A stretch of 64,000 nucleotides of DNA, taken from assembly GCA_039619475.1 (NCBI GenBank), contig CM077115.1, positions 309,580,734 to 309,644,733 of the forward strand, written 5' to 3'. A program made the translations under genes and the position numbers. The stretch is from Icerya purchasi (taxonomy: Eukaryota > Arthropoda > Insecta > Hemiptera > Monophlebidae). This document shows, piece by piece, positions 10,691-21,919 of this stretch (positions are counted from its first letter, which is position 1; every line of letters begins with the position of its first letter). The notes under the pieces were generated by a model, which was given only the letters and a program-made list of their open reading frames with translations, did not search any database and was not told the origin of the DNA.

Positions 10691-12235
10691 GTTTTTTTCT
10701 GCATTTGATTTAGAAGAACCGTTCTTTTTTGTTTTACTTTGAACATTTTTTCCCCTTTTGCACACATACACTCACTATAAATGCGTATTTATACACAAAT
10801 ACATCAAGTTTGCTTATATATTCAAATTCACATACATAATCTTTTTTGAGAGGTACAAGCAGGAAAGTAACAGAAAAACAAAAGACGAAGAAAAACAAAG
10901 GAGAAAATACATAACTAAATAGACGCATAACTGTCATTTCCCTAATTCCTTTTTCCACGTACAAATTCTATTTAAAACATGATTGGGGATATCACTGATT
11001 AATTTAGTTAAAATTGTATTATATTATGTTGTCAATTGTAGATTTGCTTCTCTAGGACAAATGTAATATACATTGCTTTGTTTTCTTGTTATTCGAGGTT
11101 TTTACGTGGATGGTAACTTTATATTATTGCTATTAAATTCAAGTAATCTATAATCATTACGGAAAAAAACTATCCATTTAATTTGGTTTTCATTTTTTTC
11201 ATCTAAAATGAGAAGTTTATAACCTATAGAAAAATAATGATTAAGAATAATATATGTTTTTTAGTAAAAACAATAACAATCAAACCGGAAAAAAAAAAAC
11301 CTTGGAGCTATGTGAAATCCCTATTGTAGTTTAGTTGATCAGGCAGCAGTTTTGATGCTTGATTTTAATTCTGTCGCCATTTAAAGTTCCTCCCCTCTCT
11401 GTAAAATAAGATTAATATATCCGATCCATTACTACACTTGTTAAATTTATCCGCTTATTACTGGTACTTTGGACTGTTATCGCAATTACACTTTTTAAAT
11501 AACGTTTTTTTTCAATCGTCTGCTCCCTACTTTTCAGTTCCGTAAACAGTTTTTTTTGATTCACATTTTTTGAAAAATTAGGCTAATGTTTTTATTTGCG
11601 AAATTCAAAGAACGACATTTCGTGAACAAATTTACCTAGATTATTTTTGATTTCAAAAGAATTCATTTGGCATTTTACCAGATTACTTTGTTTCCAAGCA
11701 GATAATTTTTCGAACTAAAATAAATAAATCGTTCTCGAGTGAGATGTGCGCATCTAAGTGTAGCTTTCTGTGTCTTGTATCATTCTCTACACTGTCCTTT
11801 TGAATTAAGTTAGCACCTACGTGCAGTGTTTACATGTAATTTTTCAAAAAGTAGACTGACTCTTCCGACATCTTTCGCCGACGACAATATACATATATTG
11901 TGAGTTCTGAAAATATAATAATAATCCGAAGAAGCTATTCATGTTTTTCTAATTTCATTTTAGTCGCCGCTTTGATAAAAAACAATCTCTAGCTCTTCCT
12001 TACTAATACTAATTGATAATATTAGGAGCTAAACCGACGTCGTAGAGCCTAGATATGTGCTTTTCAGGAAGTTTGCGTTTTTATGTCATTTTTAGACATT
12101 TTTAAAGTGGGTTAAGTAAAATAAATAGAAAATAAAGAATTTGGAGTTAGAGCGAGTATCTTCCATTTTCGACGTATTCGTTCGGTAGTCATTACAGCAC
12201 ACCCACTTTTTCAATCGCGCCTCCACTTCGCGCTG
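10691..12235. other. Non-coding AT-rich stretch
   Basis: No gene, tRNA or recognisable transposon was found on either strand; only AT-rich sequence with short homopolymers. Confidence 0.45.
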
Positions 12236-12239
12236 ATAT

Positions 12240-14010
12240 TATAAGCCTTGCAAGGTCGTAACATTTAGCTTTAGGAACGATTTTGAAAAAGCTATATATC
12301 TTCTAAACACTCTAAAGAGTATCCCGGCGAACAGTTTTGTCTTGCTAGATTTTGAGAAGATGTTTAAGTTATCACGGTAAGTTACAGTACCGTGAAATAA
12401 TTTAGTCTTTACATAATTGCAATGTGAAGAAAACTTGTTCTTGCAGCAAAGCACAACATTTCCACTAGCGAGAATACCGTGAAAACTACGTAAACATTGA
12501 ATCCGTTATAAGGAAGCACTGTATATCGTTTCCAAGTCCAGATGCTGCTTTCTTAGGGAACTTTCTGAAAAGGTGAAAATGTCACAATGATTAATAATGT
12601 CCGTTACGCCTATGAGATTCTCTGTGTTTAGCATTATTCTAATCGGAGACATGCGTTCAACAAGTATTGAGAAGAACCCATTGCTTTACAATTCTTTAAG
12701 TACAATTGGAGAAATCTCATAAATTCCAGGTGCCTTTTTTTTAAATTAATATTGCTGTCAATTTCAGCTGCGATTTCCTTAGTAGCGAATAAATGAATTT
12801 TTTGATTTGCCTGGTAAACTGGAGTTCCATGCACACTACTGAATGTTATGAGGCTGAAACACATTTGGCAACTGTTTCGCGAATAGTTATTTCCAGATCC
12901 TGCTCAGCACCCATACCGTCACGTAAAGGTGGAATCTCGACAAATGGGCGCTTAATTTGTGTAGTCAATTTCTACAAAGAATTTCTGTCTCCGTTGGCCT
13001 GAGCCTAACAATATATGCTTTAAATGTTTCTAGCTTGACTTTTTTAATTATCCGGCGTATTATGTAGTTTTATCGCTCGGATTCTCGGAAATATACCAGC
13101 TTCTTCTATAGCGTTCCGCTACTTTTTCACTCACTACAAGCGGGTATATTATACCTTGACAATTGTTGCTCGAGAGGTGTCAGGTATGTAGTTATTTTGG
13201 TAACTAAACGAATTGTTTATTCAAATTATCAATGTGCTGTTCTAGTTCACCGATTATTTTGATATTGATTTTGATATGGAGATGCCGATACAGTTCATCA
13301 CGAAATTGAGCCCATTTCGTTGCTTTGGAAGTCAGCGTTTTTCTACTTTTTAACAAATTACTGCAGTACTAATTGTTAACAATACGGGTCTACGGTCAGA
13401 TGAGAGATCGATTAAACTTGTGGTGAGCTTAAAGTTTGTAGTTAATCCTTTCGTAATGAAAAAGTCAATGAGATTAGGCTTTTCCTAATAATCGGTAGGC
13501 CGGTACATTGGTTTGCGTGCAGAGACATTACAGCTATTTATGTTGTGTATTGCCCGTAGTGCTCTGCCTTGAGCATGGGTTGGAGGCCAAGATTCATGCT
13601 ATTAGCTGCAGATAATCCTCTTACTTCGTGCTTACTATTAAAGTTACCTTCAACAATACACCGACTGCCAAAGTAGTTTAAGAATCGCACATACTGCGGG
13701 CTTTTTAAGTTATACTTTGGTGGAAAGTAAACTATTGATTATAGCACTTTTTTTCAATACCGCTGTAGTGGTTGCTTGTGCACATCCTTCAGCATATATA
13801 ACTTCCTGATGATGCAGAATGTACTGTTTGATAATTACTGCAGATCCACCATGTGCCCCAACATATCCAAATAAAGAGTATGATAAACGGCAAAGTCTGG
13901 TATCTTCGAAACATTTCTCACTGTGAAGTGCGTTTAATGATCAGTTCTCGTACATTCTCCAACCTTTAACGCGAAAAATTTCTAATTGAGCGGCAAGATA
14001 TTTCTGTTCC
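12240..14010 (-). mobile_element. Degenerate I/Jockey-group LINE: endonuclease and start of RT
   Basis: Reading 13990 down to 13330 on the - strand gives AP-endonuclease motifs: a block ending YFPPKYNLKSPQYVRFLNYFG, then VEGNFNSKHEVRG (degenerate GGDFNAKH) and a DLSSDRRPVLLTIS block matching SSDHTPILLTLS. Further down (12720-12660) is APGIYEISPIVLKEL, equivalent to the APGxDxIxxxxLK start of RT. Many stops and frameshifts are present and no FADD box was found, so the copy is an old, 3'-incomplete fossil. The clade is uncertain. Confidence 0.75.
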
Positions 14011-14108
14011 CGCAATCTAGAAAATCACGCAATATTGATATACCATGTTCATATTTTGATCATAATAAAAAAATATCGTTCAGCAATTCTAAATTCTTTC
14101 TCCTACAT

Positions 14109-14503
14109 ATATATTAATTACAACGTAATTCTTAGGCTACCCCCCATTCGAAAAAATATCCCAAAAAAATGTCCCAATTTTATGTAATGCAAAATGTCCC
14201 AATTTTATGTAGCGTTTGTTATATTTTATAGGATTTTTTTTATTGTTATTTAAAAAATGTCATAATTTTATGTAATGAAATATGTAACGAAAAATGTAAC
14301 GAAAAAATGTCTTAATTTTATATAATAAAAGTTAAATGTTAGAATAGGACTTTTGTGGTTATGTTATTTTTTTTTTGTGTTGGTGCCAGTAAGAATTACG
14401 TTGTAAATTTTGATCATTTTATACAAAGTACAGAAGAGAAAGAGAGAGAAATGAAAGCAAGAGGGGTCAAGGGGCACAGCCCCTTGCGAGGCCAAAATGG
14501 CCG

Positions 14504-14540
<37 letters not shown>
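14109..14540 (+). repeat. Interspersed repeat, copy A (inverted repeat + hairpin + TA tail)
   Basis: The same sequence occurs at 34466-34761 in the same orientation. It contains a perfect 17-bp inverted repeat (14118-14134 with 14390-14406), a strong hairpin of CAAGGGGC and GCCCCTTG with a 3-base loop (14468-14486), a GGCC-AAAAT-GGCC palindrome, and a terminal TA microsatellite. Copy A also has an internal region rich in AATGTCCCAATTTTATGTAA that is partly missing in copy B. It has no coding capacity. It could be a MITE, or the 3' end of a larger element. Confidence 0.8.
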
Positions 14541-14547
<7 letters not shown>

Positions 14548-14574
14548 ATTAAACCTGCCTAGCTGCATCTCTCC

Positions 14575-15168
14575 AATATTAAACTATATAAAAACTCTGA
14601 TTGCCCTTCTTCTTCTTTATCCGCCGTCTTCAAATTGAAGGTTGGCGATCCACGATTGAAAATTTTCTTTTACAATGGCCGATCGGAGGAGTTGTATAGA
14701 AGGGCAGTCGAACCATTTGATAAGATTGTCCATCCATGAATTTTGTCGTCTTCCTCTCGATCTCTTCCCATTTATCTTTCCTTCCAAAATTACCTTCAGA
14801 ATTTCGTATTTGGGGCCTCGTATGATGTGTCCGAAGTACTGTAGCTTCCGTTTCTTGATGGTAGGTATTAATTCAAGGGTCTTTCCCGTTCTTTGAAGTA
14901 CCTCGATATTAGTAACTTTTTTCACCCATGATATTTTCAGAATACGCCGATAACAGTACATTTCAAATGCGGTAATCTTTTTTTCCAATGACGCATTCAG
15001 GGTCCAGCTCTCGCAACCATAAAGCAAAATAGAGAAGATGTAACACCTTAGCAGTCTGATTCGAAGTCCGTGTCCCAGGTCTTGATGGGTGAATAAGCTT
15101 TTCATTTTGGTGAGAGCTCTTCTAGCTTGCTCAATCCTGCTGCGTATTTCCGGAGTTGATCCTTGGAG
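14575..15168 (-). mobile_element. LINE reverse-transcriptase C-terminus (RTE/CR1-like 'craniofacial development protein'-type)
   Basis: A 162-codon open frame (15105-14617), extended upstream without stops to about 15165 (STPEIRSRIEQARRALTKM), reads as the conserved tail of this LINE family. Motifs in order are LRIRLLRCYIFSILLYGCES, AFEMYCYRRILKISWV, VTNIEVLQRTG, RKLQYFGHIIRG, ILEGKINGKRSRGRRQNSWM and IANL at the end. The catalytic RT core and the endonuclease are absent, so it is 5'-truncated. The frame is otherwise uninterrupted, pointing to a fairly recent copy. The clade is uncertain because this tail is shared by RTE- and CR1-type elements. Confidence 0.88.
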
Positions 15169-15944
15169 GCAATGAAAAAGTGGTTAATAGAAGTTTTCCT
15201 TTATTCATAAAGAAAAATAATTTTCTTTTTTCAATCCCAGCCGGAGGACGCAGGGAAAAATTTTAATGGTTGATCATTTGCCGAGTTCCACCATAAAGTT
15301 CTTTGGTCGTATGTACGATGTAAAGCTCACCTTGTGTTAACACATATTTCAACTAAAAACCGGACGAATTAAAATTATTTTTCTTAAATTCAAGACACAA
15401 GATTCATGTGAAATTCCTTTTAAACTTATATGAATTTCCGATCCTAACTATAATATGATCGCAAGGAATGTATTCATCTGATGATTGTTTGTTATACCTA
15501 TGCTATTATATAAGTAAATTAAACTATCCCCGCACTACTAGTCTTTGTAGCATAGTACGGGTTGCCGTAATTGAAATAAATAAATGAAGCCGGCGAGAAT
15601 TACTTAAACGTTTCAAATTGAATTATTTGAATTGCGGACAACTTCTGATGTTTCCCGTCTATTCATCGACAGAGATCATCTAAAAAACTGGTTCGGAAAT
15701 TAGTCGACGATATTTTACTTTTTACATTCATCTCGCAGATTCATAGGATGCTAAGAGAGCTTTCGTTTCACTGTAATTTTTCACTTTAGAGGAACCTGTT
15801 GGTTGATGAATTTCCAAGTCCACGCTTCAGCTCTTTTACTTACAAGACAAATTTTAAAATAAATAAAAGTAATAAAAAGAAACCTTTCCTCGTAATCCCG
15901 GTAAAGCATTTCAACTGTTTATTTTACCGTCTTATACAACCGGT
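15169..15944. other. Non-coding stretch
   Basis: No gene or known transposon was recognised on either strand. Confidence 0.45.
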
Positions 15945-16345
15945 TTTTCTTGCCTTGGTTTCAATCTATTCTTTAATTAGGCTTAGAATTAATCATTCTC
16001 TACTCCCCCCTTCTCGCTTTCGTTTTTCTTTAGCTCTTTCTCCTTTCTGCTCTCTTCACGCTTCTGAGCCTTCTTGTATTTATGATTCAAATCATATCCT
16101 ATTCGAATGTTCTGCACTCTCTAACGAGCGCTTCCTTCTCTACGCCTAATTTTCGGATTTGGGTCTTCCTACTCCCTTTAACGCTACCTATATTCTTTCC
16201 TTCTCATTGCCTTCAGTTATTCCGTTGCTGCTGTCCTTTGTCTTTTTCATTTCTGACCGCCTGGCTATTTAGTTATAACTCTTAATTTTTCATGTTGTTG
16301 GGTCAAGGCCGCTGGCGCGCTCAGAGTAGAGAAAAAAAAAATAAA
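15945..16345 (+). mobile_element. LINE 3'-end fragment (same family as 9765-10690)
   Basis: Nearly identical to 10185-10605: LIRLRINHSLLP, CIYDSNHILFEC, NERFLLYA and the 3' UTR motif GTTGGGTCAAGGCCGCTGG. Compared with that copy, a stretch around the TCRRFTVV segment is deleted near 15970. It ends in an A-rich tail near 16345. Confidence 0.88.
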
Positions 16346-17300
16346 AAAAACTGTTTGTTTTAATAAGAATGTATTTATAAGAAAAACTCGTAAAAGAAAA
16401 AAAAAAAAAAAGAAACCAAAATGCCCACTTATTGAACGATTTACCGATGTGTAAATACATAGGTCAATTTTTAAATTCAGTATTTTGTTAAAAATTAGAA
16501 AAACATATTTGAGTTTTTCATTTTAAAAATTAAATTACATTTTTTAAGAGAGCTTTTTATTTATTTTATTTTTTTCCCTCAAAACTTCCCTTATCCGCCC
16601 AGGCTGGTTGACTGCGGGAAGTCCGCGTAACGCTGAATTTAATATTTCTGCCACTCTGCTAACAAAATCCTTATTTGCGATATATAGAAAGCCGCCAATC
16701 AGGGTCTAATCTAAATTTATTACTGTGTCACCTGTTTCGTTCATTTCCAAAAATCGAAATACAAAAAGACAAACGCCCAACTGCGTGTTTTTCTTTGCTC
16801 GCACTAATAAGTTCAAGGAATGCATATAGACATTTAATTTTTATACTTTCGAAGCTGACGTCTTTGTATATGTCACACACAACCGCATACGCACCCGGAT
16901 AACATAAATACCGCCTATATAATGAGTTGTATATTTAGCGGCGACGAAATATGGCCGTATTGTATGTGTGTGCGTATGCGTAAAAGAATTGTCGAAGAAA
17001 ATAGAAATAAAGGGAAATTTAAAAAATAGTTTCGCACGGTTTTCGATTTTACTTTGGGAAATACCAAATAATTCAACGGGGCAACGCGGATGAAAAGACA
17101 TCGGAATAAGGTGTACGCGAGCGAGCGAATAGGACGACTGCCGAATGAAAGAGAAAGGACAAGGATAAGAGAGCACGTACGATAACACATCTGCACGTGA
17201 ATAGGCGAGCAGACGGTGGTATATTTTTTGGCAAACGTTTTGCATTCCTGGCGAGCCGATATGCTGACTAGCCTTTGTTTATACTCGCCCCCGCTCGAAG
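16346..17300. other. Upstream flank of the phosphatase gene
   Basis: No coding region was recognised. A runs lie near 16400. From about 16840 the sequence becomes less AT-rich than its surroundings, as expected near a promoter. Confidence 0.4.
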
Positions 17301-17525
17301 CCTAAAGGATACATAAAACGGCAACGGGATCAGCCGACTCGCACATAGTTTGTTTAGCGGAATCGCCAGCAACACGTCACCTAGCTCGTTATTTAAATTT
17401 TTTTAATTCTGTAAAATTTAATTTACTGTGTCACGCAAGTATCGTCTCTGACGACGGAGTGACTCTCTTTCGGCGCGTATTTATTTTAAATATCGATTTA
17501 TTTTTTTTTTTTTTTAAATACCAAC
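17301..17525 (+). promoter_or_regulatory. Putative promoter/5' UTR of the phosphatase gene
   Basis: This sits directly upstream of the inferred first coding exon and is GC-richer than the flanks. A TATA-like CATAAAA lies at 17312-17318 and an arthropod-initiator-like TCAGCC at 17330. Their roughly 20-bp spacing is shorter than the usual 30, so the call is weak. The sequence before the ATG ends in a T run and ACCAAC, giving A at -3. Confidence 0.3.
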
Positions 17526-17680
17526 ATGACGCTTCTAATGCAATCGGGGAGCCGTTCGATTAATATTCAGCAGGAATCACAAATCGACAACATGATCAAA
17601 GAAGGATCGACATTTGAGCAGACCGCGACGTTAAATCGAACGAACAGTGACATATTTTCGCCCAGTACCTCTTCATCGTT
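17526..17680 (+). CDS. Dual-specificity phosphatase, inferred first coding exon
   Basis: The ATG at 17526 (A at -3) opens 51 codons plus 2 nt, ending at a consensus donor GT|ACGT (17681). The encoded 51 residues are polar, rich in Ser, Gln, Thr and Asn, with no domain; DUSPs often have such a variable N-terminus. It is joined to the next exon because phase 2 here fits the phase of the acceptor at 32670-32671 (TT + A = Leu) and there is no competing coding sequence in the roughly 15-kb intron. The complete model is 155+235+336 nt = 241 aa. The alternative is that the protein starts at an ATG at 32652 in a longer second exon, in which case this exon belongs to another transcript or is spurious. 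No known protein match was recognised for this exon. Confidence 0.45.
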
Positions 17681-20000
17681 GTACGTATTTAAAATTTACC
17701 GCCCTTCATTATTTAAAATCGCTTGAACGAAAATAAAAAATTTCGACTATATTTTAAAAAAGAAAAAGTCGCAAAATGGTTTCTAAAATAAAAAAAAAAA
17801 ACGCGGAAAAAATTTTAATTTTGTATTGATAATCCAATTTTGAATTACAACTTCTTCATCTTTTTCTTCTTTATGATTTTAAGTAATAATAATAAAAAAA
17901 ATTCGGTAAAATCTGTAGTGTGGAGTAAAGCAAAAGAAAAAAGTAAGTCCCATAATCTTGACCGGGGCGTCGGGAATGTTTTTTATTAATTTTCGTTTTT
18001 TTTGCGATAGAAATTAGGTCCGAGAGGAGATTTCAGTTTTTTAACGATATTTTTCCTTTAACGTACGGAAATTTTCAAAAGGTTTTGATAGATATTCGAA
18101 ATTTTTCAGAGTTCGTTTTCGAAAATTTGATATCAACTAAGAAACAACGACAAAACTGAATATTCGCTTAACACGGGGAGGAGGCTCGCCCATTATCTTG
18201 ACCCAACAGCATCAAGGACTGGATTATCAATTTAGATCGTAAGGCGATTAGAGAAACGCAAAGGATTGAGGCAAGACTATTATTAGAATTACGGATGGGA
18301 AGGAAAGAACGCAGTATTGCGAGGAGTAGAAGCAAACTGAGAGTAAGATATTTCAGAGTACAAAATAGAGCGTTCACTAGTTAGTGAAAGCATTCAAAGA
18401 AAACACGATTAGCGTCAAGGGGTCGCTCTCTTTCCAGCGTGAATCTTTTCGGCGGTAGCGAACGAAGGTTTTTATTCGTAATATCGTATCATATTTCTCG
18501 CCCAGCATTAACATGAATGTGTTTATTTATGTGTTTTTAAAAATAATTGCGCCTTTACTTGTCTTTTTCGATATTTTTTGAAACCTAGGTAGCTTCGTCG
18601 AAGAATTAAATATATAATTAAAATTATAGATATGAAACTTCAATAAAAACAAAAACTCGCTAGATACGGATGAAAGAGAAAGGGTAACAATATAACGAAT
18701 ATATATTAGAAGCGAATTCGATCCACTTATGTTACACTTTAAATGACACGTAGAGTTGATGGTTTGTAATTTTTTAAATACGGCTGACTATACATTAATA
18801 AAAATGAAAAGAACCGATATTGATTAATATTGATCATTTTCATTCGTTTCGTATTACTCTAATGTGCCCGTTATAGGAATAATAAGCAATAAATAAATAG
18901 CGTAAAAATTAAATATAATAAGATACCAAATACGAAGTGCGAGAATAAACGAGTATATGAGCGTATATGATTCAGCAGTCGGCCGGCGGTAATGATGGCG
19001 AAGGTGTGATGATACGTCACAAGGTGACGTAACGAAAACCGCAGGCAGCGCCATCGAGGAACCACCGCTGATTTCGGTGCTCGGTCGAGCGGAAAATGAA
19101 TTTTGATTCGCGATTTAACGCCTGTGTCGCGTGACATGGAGCTAGGCCAATTTGGTATATTCGAGTAAATATCGTCGCAATGATTTTTTGAGATCCCTTT
19201 TTATTAACAATTGACAAAGTACGGTTTATCGATTGCAAAACGTGAGAAAAGCTGCTACGAATCGACATGCCACCGCTGTACAACGAACCGACGTCATCGT
19301 GGAGACCACATCGCCCGGCCGACTCGAGATATGTACCAATTTTCTGTATATATATTTTTTAATTTTTGTTATGTACCGATTTTTATGTAGATCCGTTAAA
19401 CGTTACTCGGTTACAGATGGGTTATTTTAATTAAATTTGTGCTTTTTCCGCGGTCGACCGCCCCCAAGTAAGATTTCTGTAAGTACTTGAAATAAAAACT
19501 TTAAATCATAATTTTTGCTTTTTGAACATCGGTAATAATTATAATAATAATAACATCCATTAAATTTAATATTTTACTTGCGCGGAACTGTTAACGTCAA
19601 TAAAGAATAACACTTCATAATGCTAACGGAACTCTTAAATTTACATCGCAAAAGTCTGTTTATTTTTGTATTTCACACCGAAGTCGTTATTTCAAAAAAA
19701 AAAAAAAACAAAAAACATTTTAAAAAAATGAATAATCCAATAAAATGATGTAAAATATGTATTTTGTGATTATAAACATATATGTATGCAATATATATAT
19801 ATATATATATATAACATGCTATACACTTGATTTAAACTAAATTGTTAACGAAGAGCGGTATTTTTTGTGTAGAATTTCTGATAGCAGTGAATGGGTAATG
19901 TAAAAATAAATTTGGTAACTCGTGTTTCCCACTAACACAAATGATAACCTTTTAACGGATGACATCTGAAAATCACCGCAGGTAGTCCGTAAAAAGGTCT
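17681..20000. other. Intronic, mostly non-coding
   Basis: A LINE fragment at 18168-18385 is listed separately. A short motif near 17932-17975 (AAGTAAGTCCCATAATCTTG) resembles sequence at 34076-34135 and the reverse complement of 36725-36780. A TA microsatellite lies near 19790-19812. No gene was seen. Confidence 0.45.
18168..18385 (-). mobile_element. Diverged LINE 3'-end fragment
   Basis: The - strand reads like the tail of the 9765-10690 family: a 'NERFLLY'-type segment followed by TTCTTTCCTTCCCATC and GTTGGGTCAAGATAATGGGC, matching the conserved 3' UTR GTTGGGTCAAGGCCGCTGG with substitutions. Confidence 0.6.
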
Positions 20001-20004
20001 GAGT

Positions 20005-20066
20005 TCGCTACGCCCGAAAGATCCACGCCTGAAAGCTCGCGCCTAAACGATCGCGTCCGAAAGAAG
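20005..20066. repeat. Four degenerate 14-15-bp tandem units
   Basis: Units such as CGCCCGAAAGATCCA, CGCCTGAAAGCTCG, CGCCTAAACGATCG and CGTCCGAAAGAAG lie head to tail. They faintly resemble the reverse complement of the 6701-6886 minisatellite unit. Confidence 0.6.
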
Positions 20067-21185
20067 AGGTCACAATATCGCTGGAAACGCAGGTAAAAAA
20101 AGTCTGAGAAAAAATCGGAGCGGAGAGTGGTTAAATTTTAGTCTGAAACTATGGCGTGGAACCAACACAAGAGGAAACCGATTAAAACTAAGGCTAGGCA
20201 CTGGAAGTTAGCCGCATGAAAAGAGTAAATACGAAGGACGATTAGAGAATAGTGAGAGGGATACCCTGTAAAAAGAAGATTAGTGCCATTTTTTTTCTCT
20301 ATTCGTTGAAATTACGAATATGTTTCTTTGAGCATTATAATTTTTTCCCATGTAGAATACTGTTCACTACATTTTTTCATGCAATTATTCTATCTACGTT
20401 AATTTTAAAAAATGCGAAGCAAAGTAAAAAATTTTTACTTCCACTAAACTTTCCGGATAGTTTAACGAAGAATATACTGATGATGTCATCTTAATACATT
20501 TTTTGTTTCCGCTTTTTTTTGTACAGAGATTAAGTATATATATATATATATATATATATCAATGAAAGTTACACTTTTTTTTTATAGTGATATTTTCGGT
20601 CGTTCGCGTTTTGTATCTTTGAATTTTATTAATCGCCGACTTTCATTCATCATTTAGTATCATTTCGGTGCAATTATTATTATATCCTTAAAATTTATAC
20701 GTAAAAAATAAAAAAACCGGAAAGTCTCCCAATTTTTTTATGGTCCAGTATGAAATCATTACCGATGAATTTTATAAGCATAACTTCAAGAAGCCAGTAG
20801 ATAGCGATTTATTTTAAAATTTCTATAAAAGTAACGTGTTCAAAATGGGGAAACGACACAGGTTGTTATCCATTTCGGTTGTTAATTGAACATAATATAT
20901 ATGCGCATGAATTAAATATAATATATATATTTTTTTCTTATGCATATTACATTCAAGGATTCCGCCAAGCTATGTAACTTGTCGGCAGGGTCCCACAAAT
21001 TAATAACATGTCTCTGTCCTCTATTAGTTAATATATACAATATATATTCTAACGAATCCAAGATATATACAGTTATCGGAAATTCCTATAATATATACAA
21101 GTGGGACGATCAATTAAAAAAAAAAAAAAAAAAACTTAAAAAATATGCAAATATATTTTTGAAATCCACAATCCTTTCTCATTCA
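20067..21185. other. Intronic, non-coding
   Basis: TA microsatellite near 20536-20560, A run near 21117-21134. No gene or transposon was recognised. Confidence 0.45.
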
Positions 21186-21189
21186 CCTA

Positions 21190-21660
21190 AAATATTTAAG
21201 CGCTCTCGTAACATGGTACCAATTTTTCGATGGCTTGTTTCAAAAACGTCCATTCAACTTCGGCTAACCAATAAGAAATTCTTCACTTCTTTGTCGTTCG
21301 CGAAACGCTCTCCTCCCCCCGGGGCTGTTTTTAAATGATCGAACACACATAGACGATCATCCGAAAGAATGAGAGTTTCGATTAACGTTAGCGTCTGTGT
21401 GCGAAGTTGACGGCCGACCGCTGCGCGCTTCATCTTCCACATAATCCTCGAACATACGGCGCACCATTTGGACACCATGTGAGTCTGAAAATTTCTTTAT
21501 CACCGTACATTTCACATGTTTGTCGATGAATTTTAGTGGGATTATGACTTTTGTCCAGAAAAACCGTACTATACTTCGTCTTTCAATGATGGACGACCAA
21601 TTCTTCACAGGACGCTCCATTTCAAACAGGTACTGTAAATGTACCAAATAAGGTGATAGC
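21190..21660 (-). mobile_element. mariner-family transposase relic with internal deletion
   Basis: On the - strand, 21620-21370 reads as the N-terminal transposase helix-turn-helix and linker region, including EDYVEDEARSGRPSTSHTDAN, closely matching the mariner 'E.VEDDERSGRPSTSRTDANV' block. It then jumps at about 21345 to the C-terminus: FDHLKTAPGGGERFANDKEV, then LKQAIEKLVPCYESA and a stop near 21190, matching 'FGPLK..LGG.RF..DEEV' and 'I.KLV.RYD'. The whole catalytic DDD core is missing and frames shift, so it is dead. It lies in the first intron of the phosphatase gene. Confidence 0.82.
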
Positions 21661-21888
21661 GGTTTCATTCTTTCACGTGGGAATAGAGAATGAAACCCGG
21701 TTTCGTTTAAGCGGGTGTGCGTTAATTTAGATAGAAACAGCGCGCGAGTGTAACTTACTTATTGATCCTCCCTGGTATATGTATATATGAAATAAACTAT
21801 TCCCATTCACACACTCAGCACATGACTTAAATGAAGATAATTTTTAAATTTGAATTATAATTGTTCATATCCATTGTCACTTTATTAA

Positions 21889-21919
<31 letters not shown>

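Noticed and set aside
14468..14486. Rho-independent-like terminator hairpin
   Set aside because: The organism is eukaryotic and the hairpin recurs inside a dispersed repeat, so a bacterial-style terminator makes no sense.
16841..17245. 134-codon - strand frame as a gene
   Set aside because: No domain; low-complexity His-Thr run from a TGTG repeat. It lies in the GC-richer flank upstream of the phosphatase exon and has no splice or homology support.
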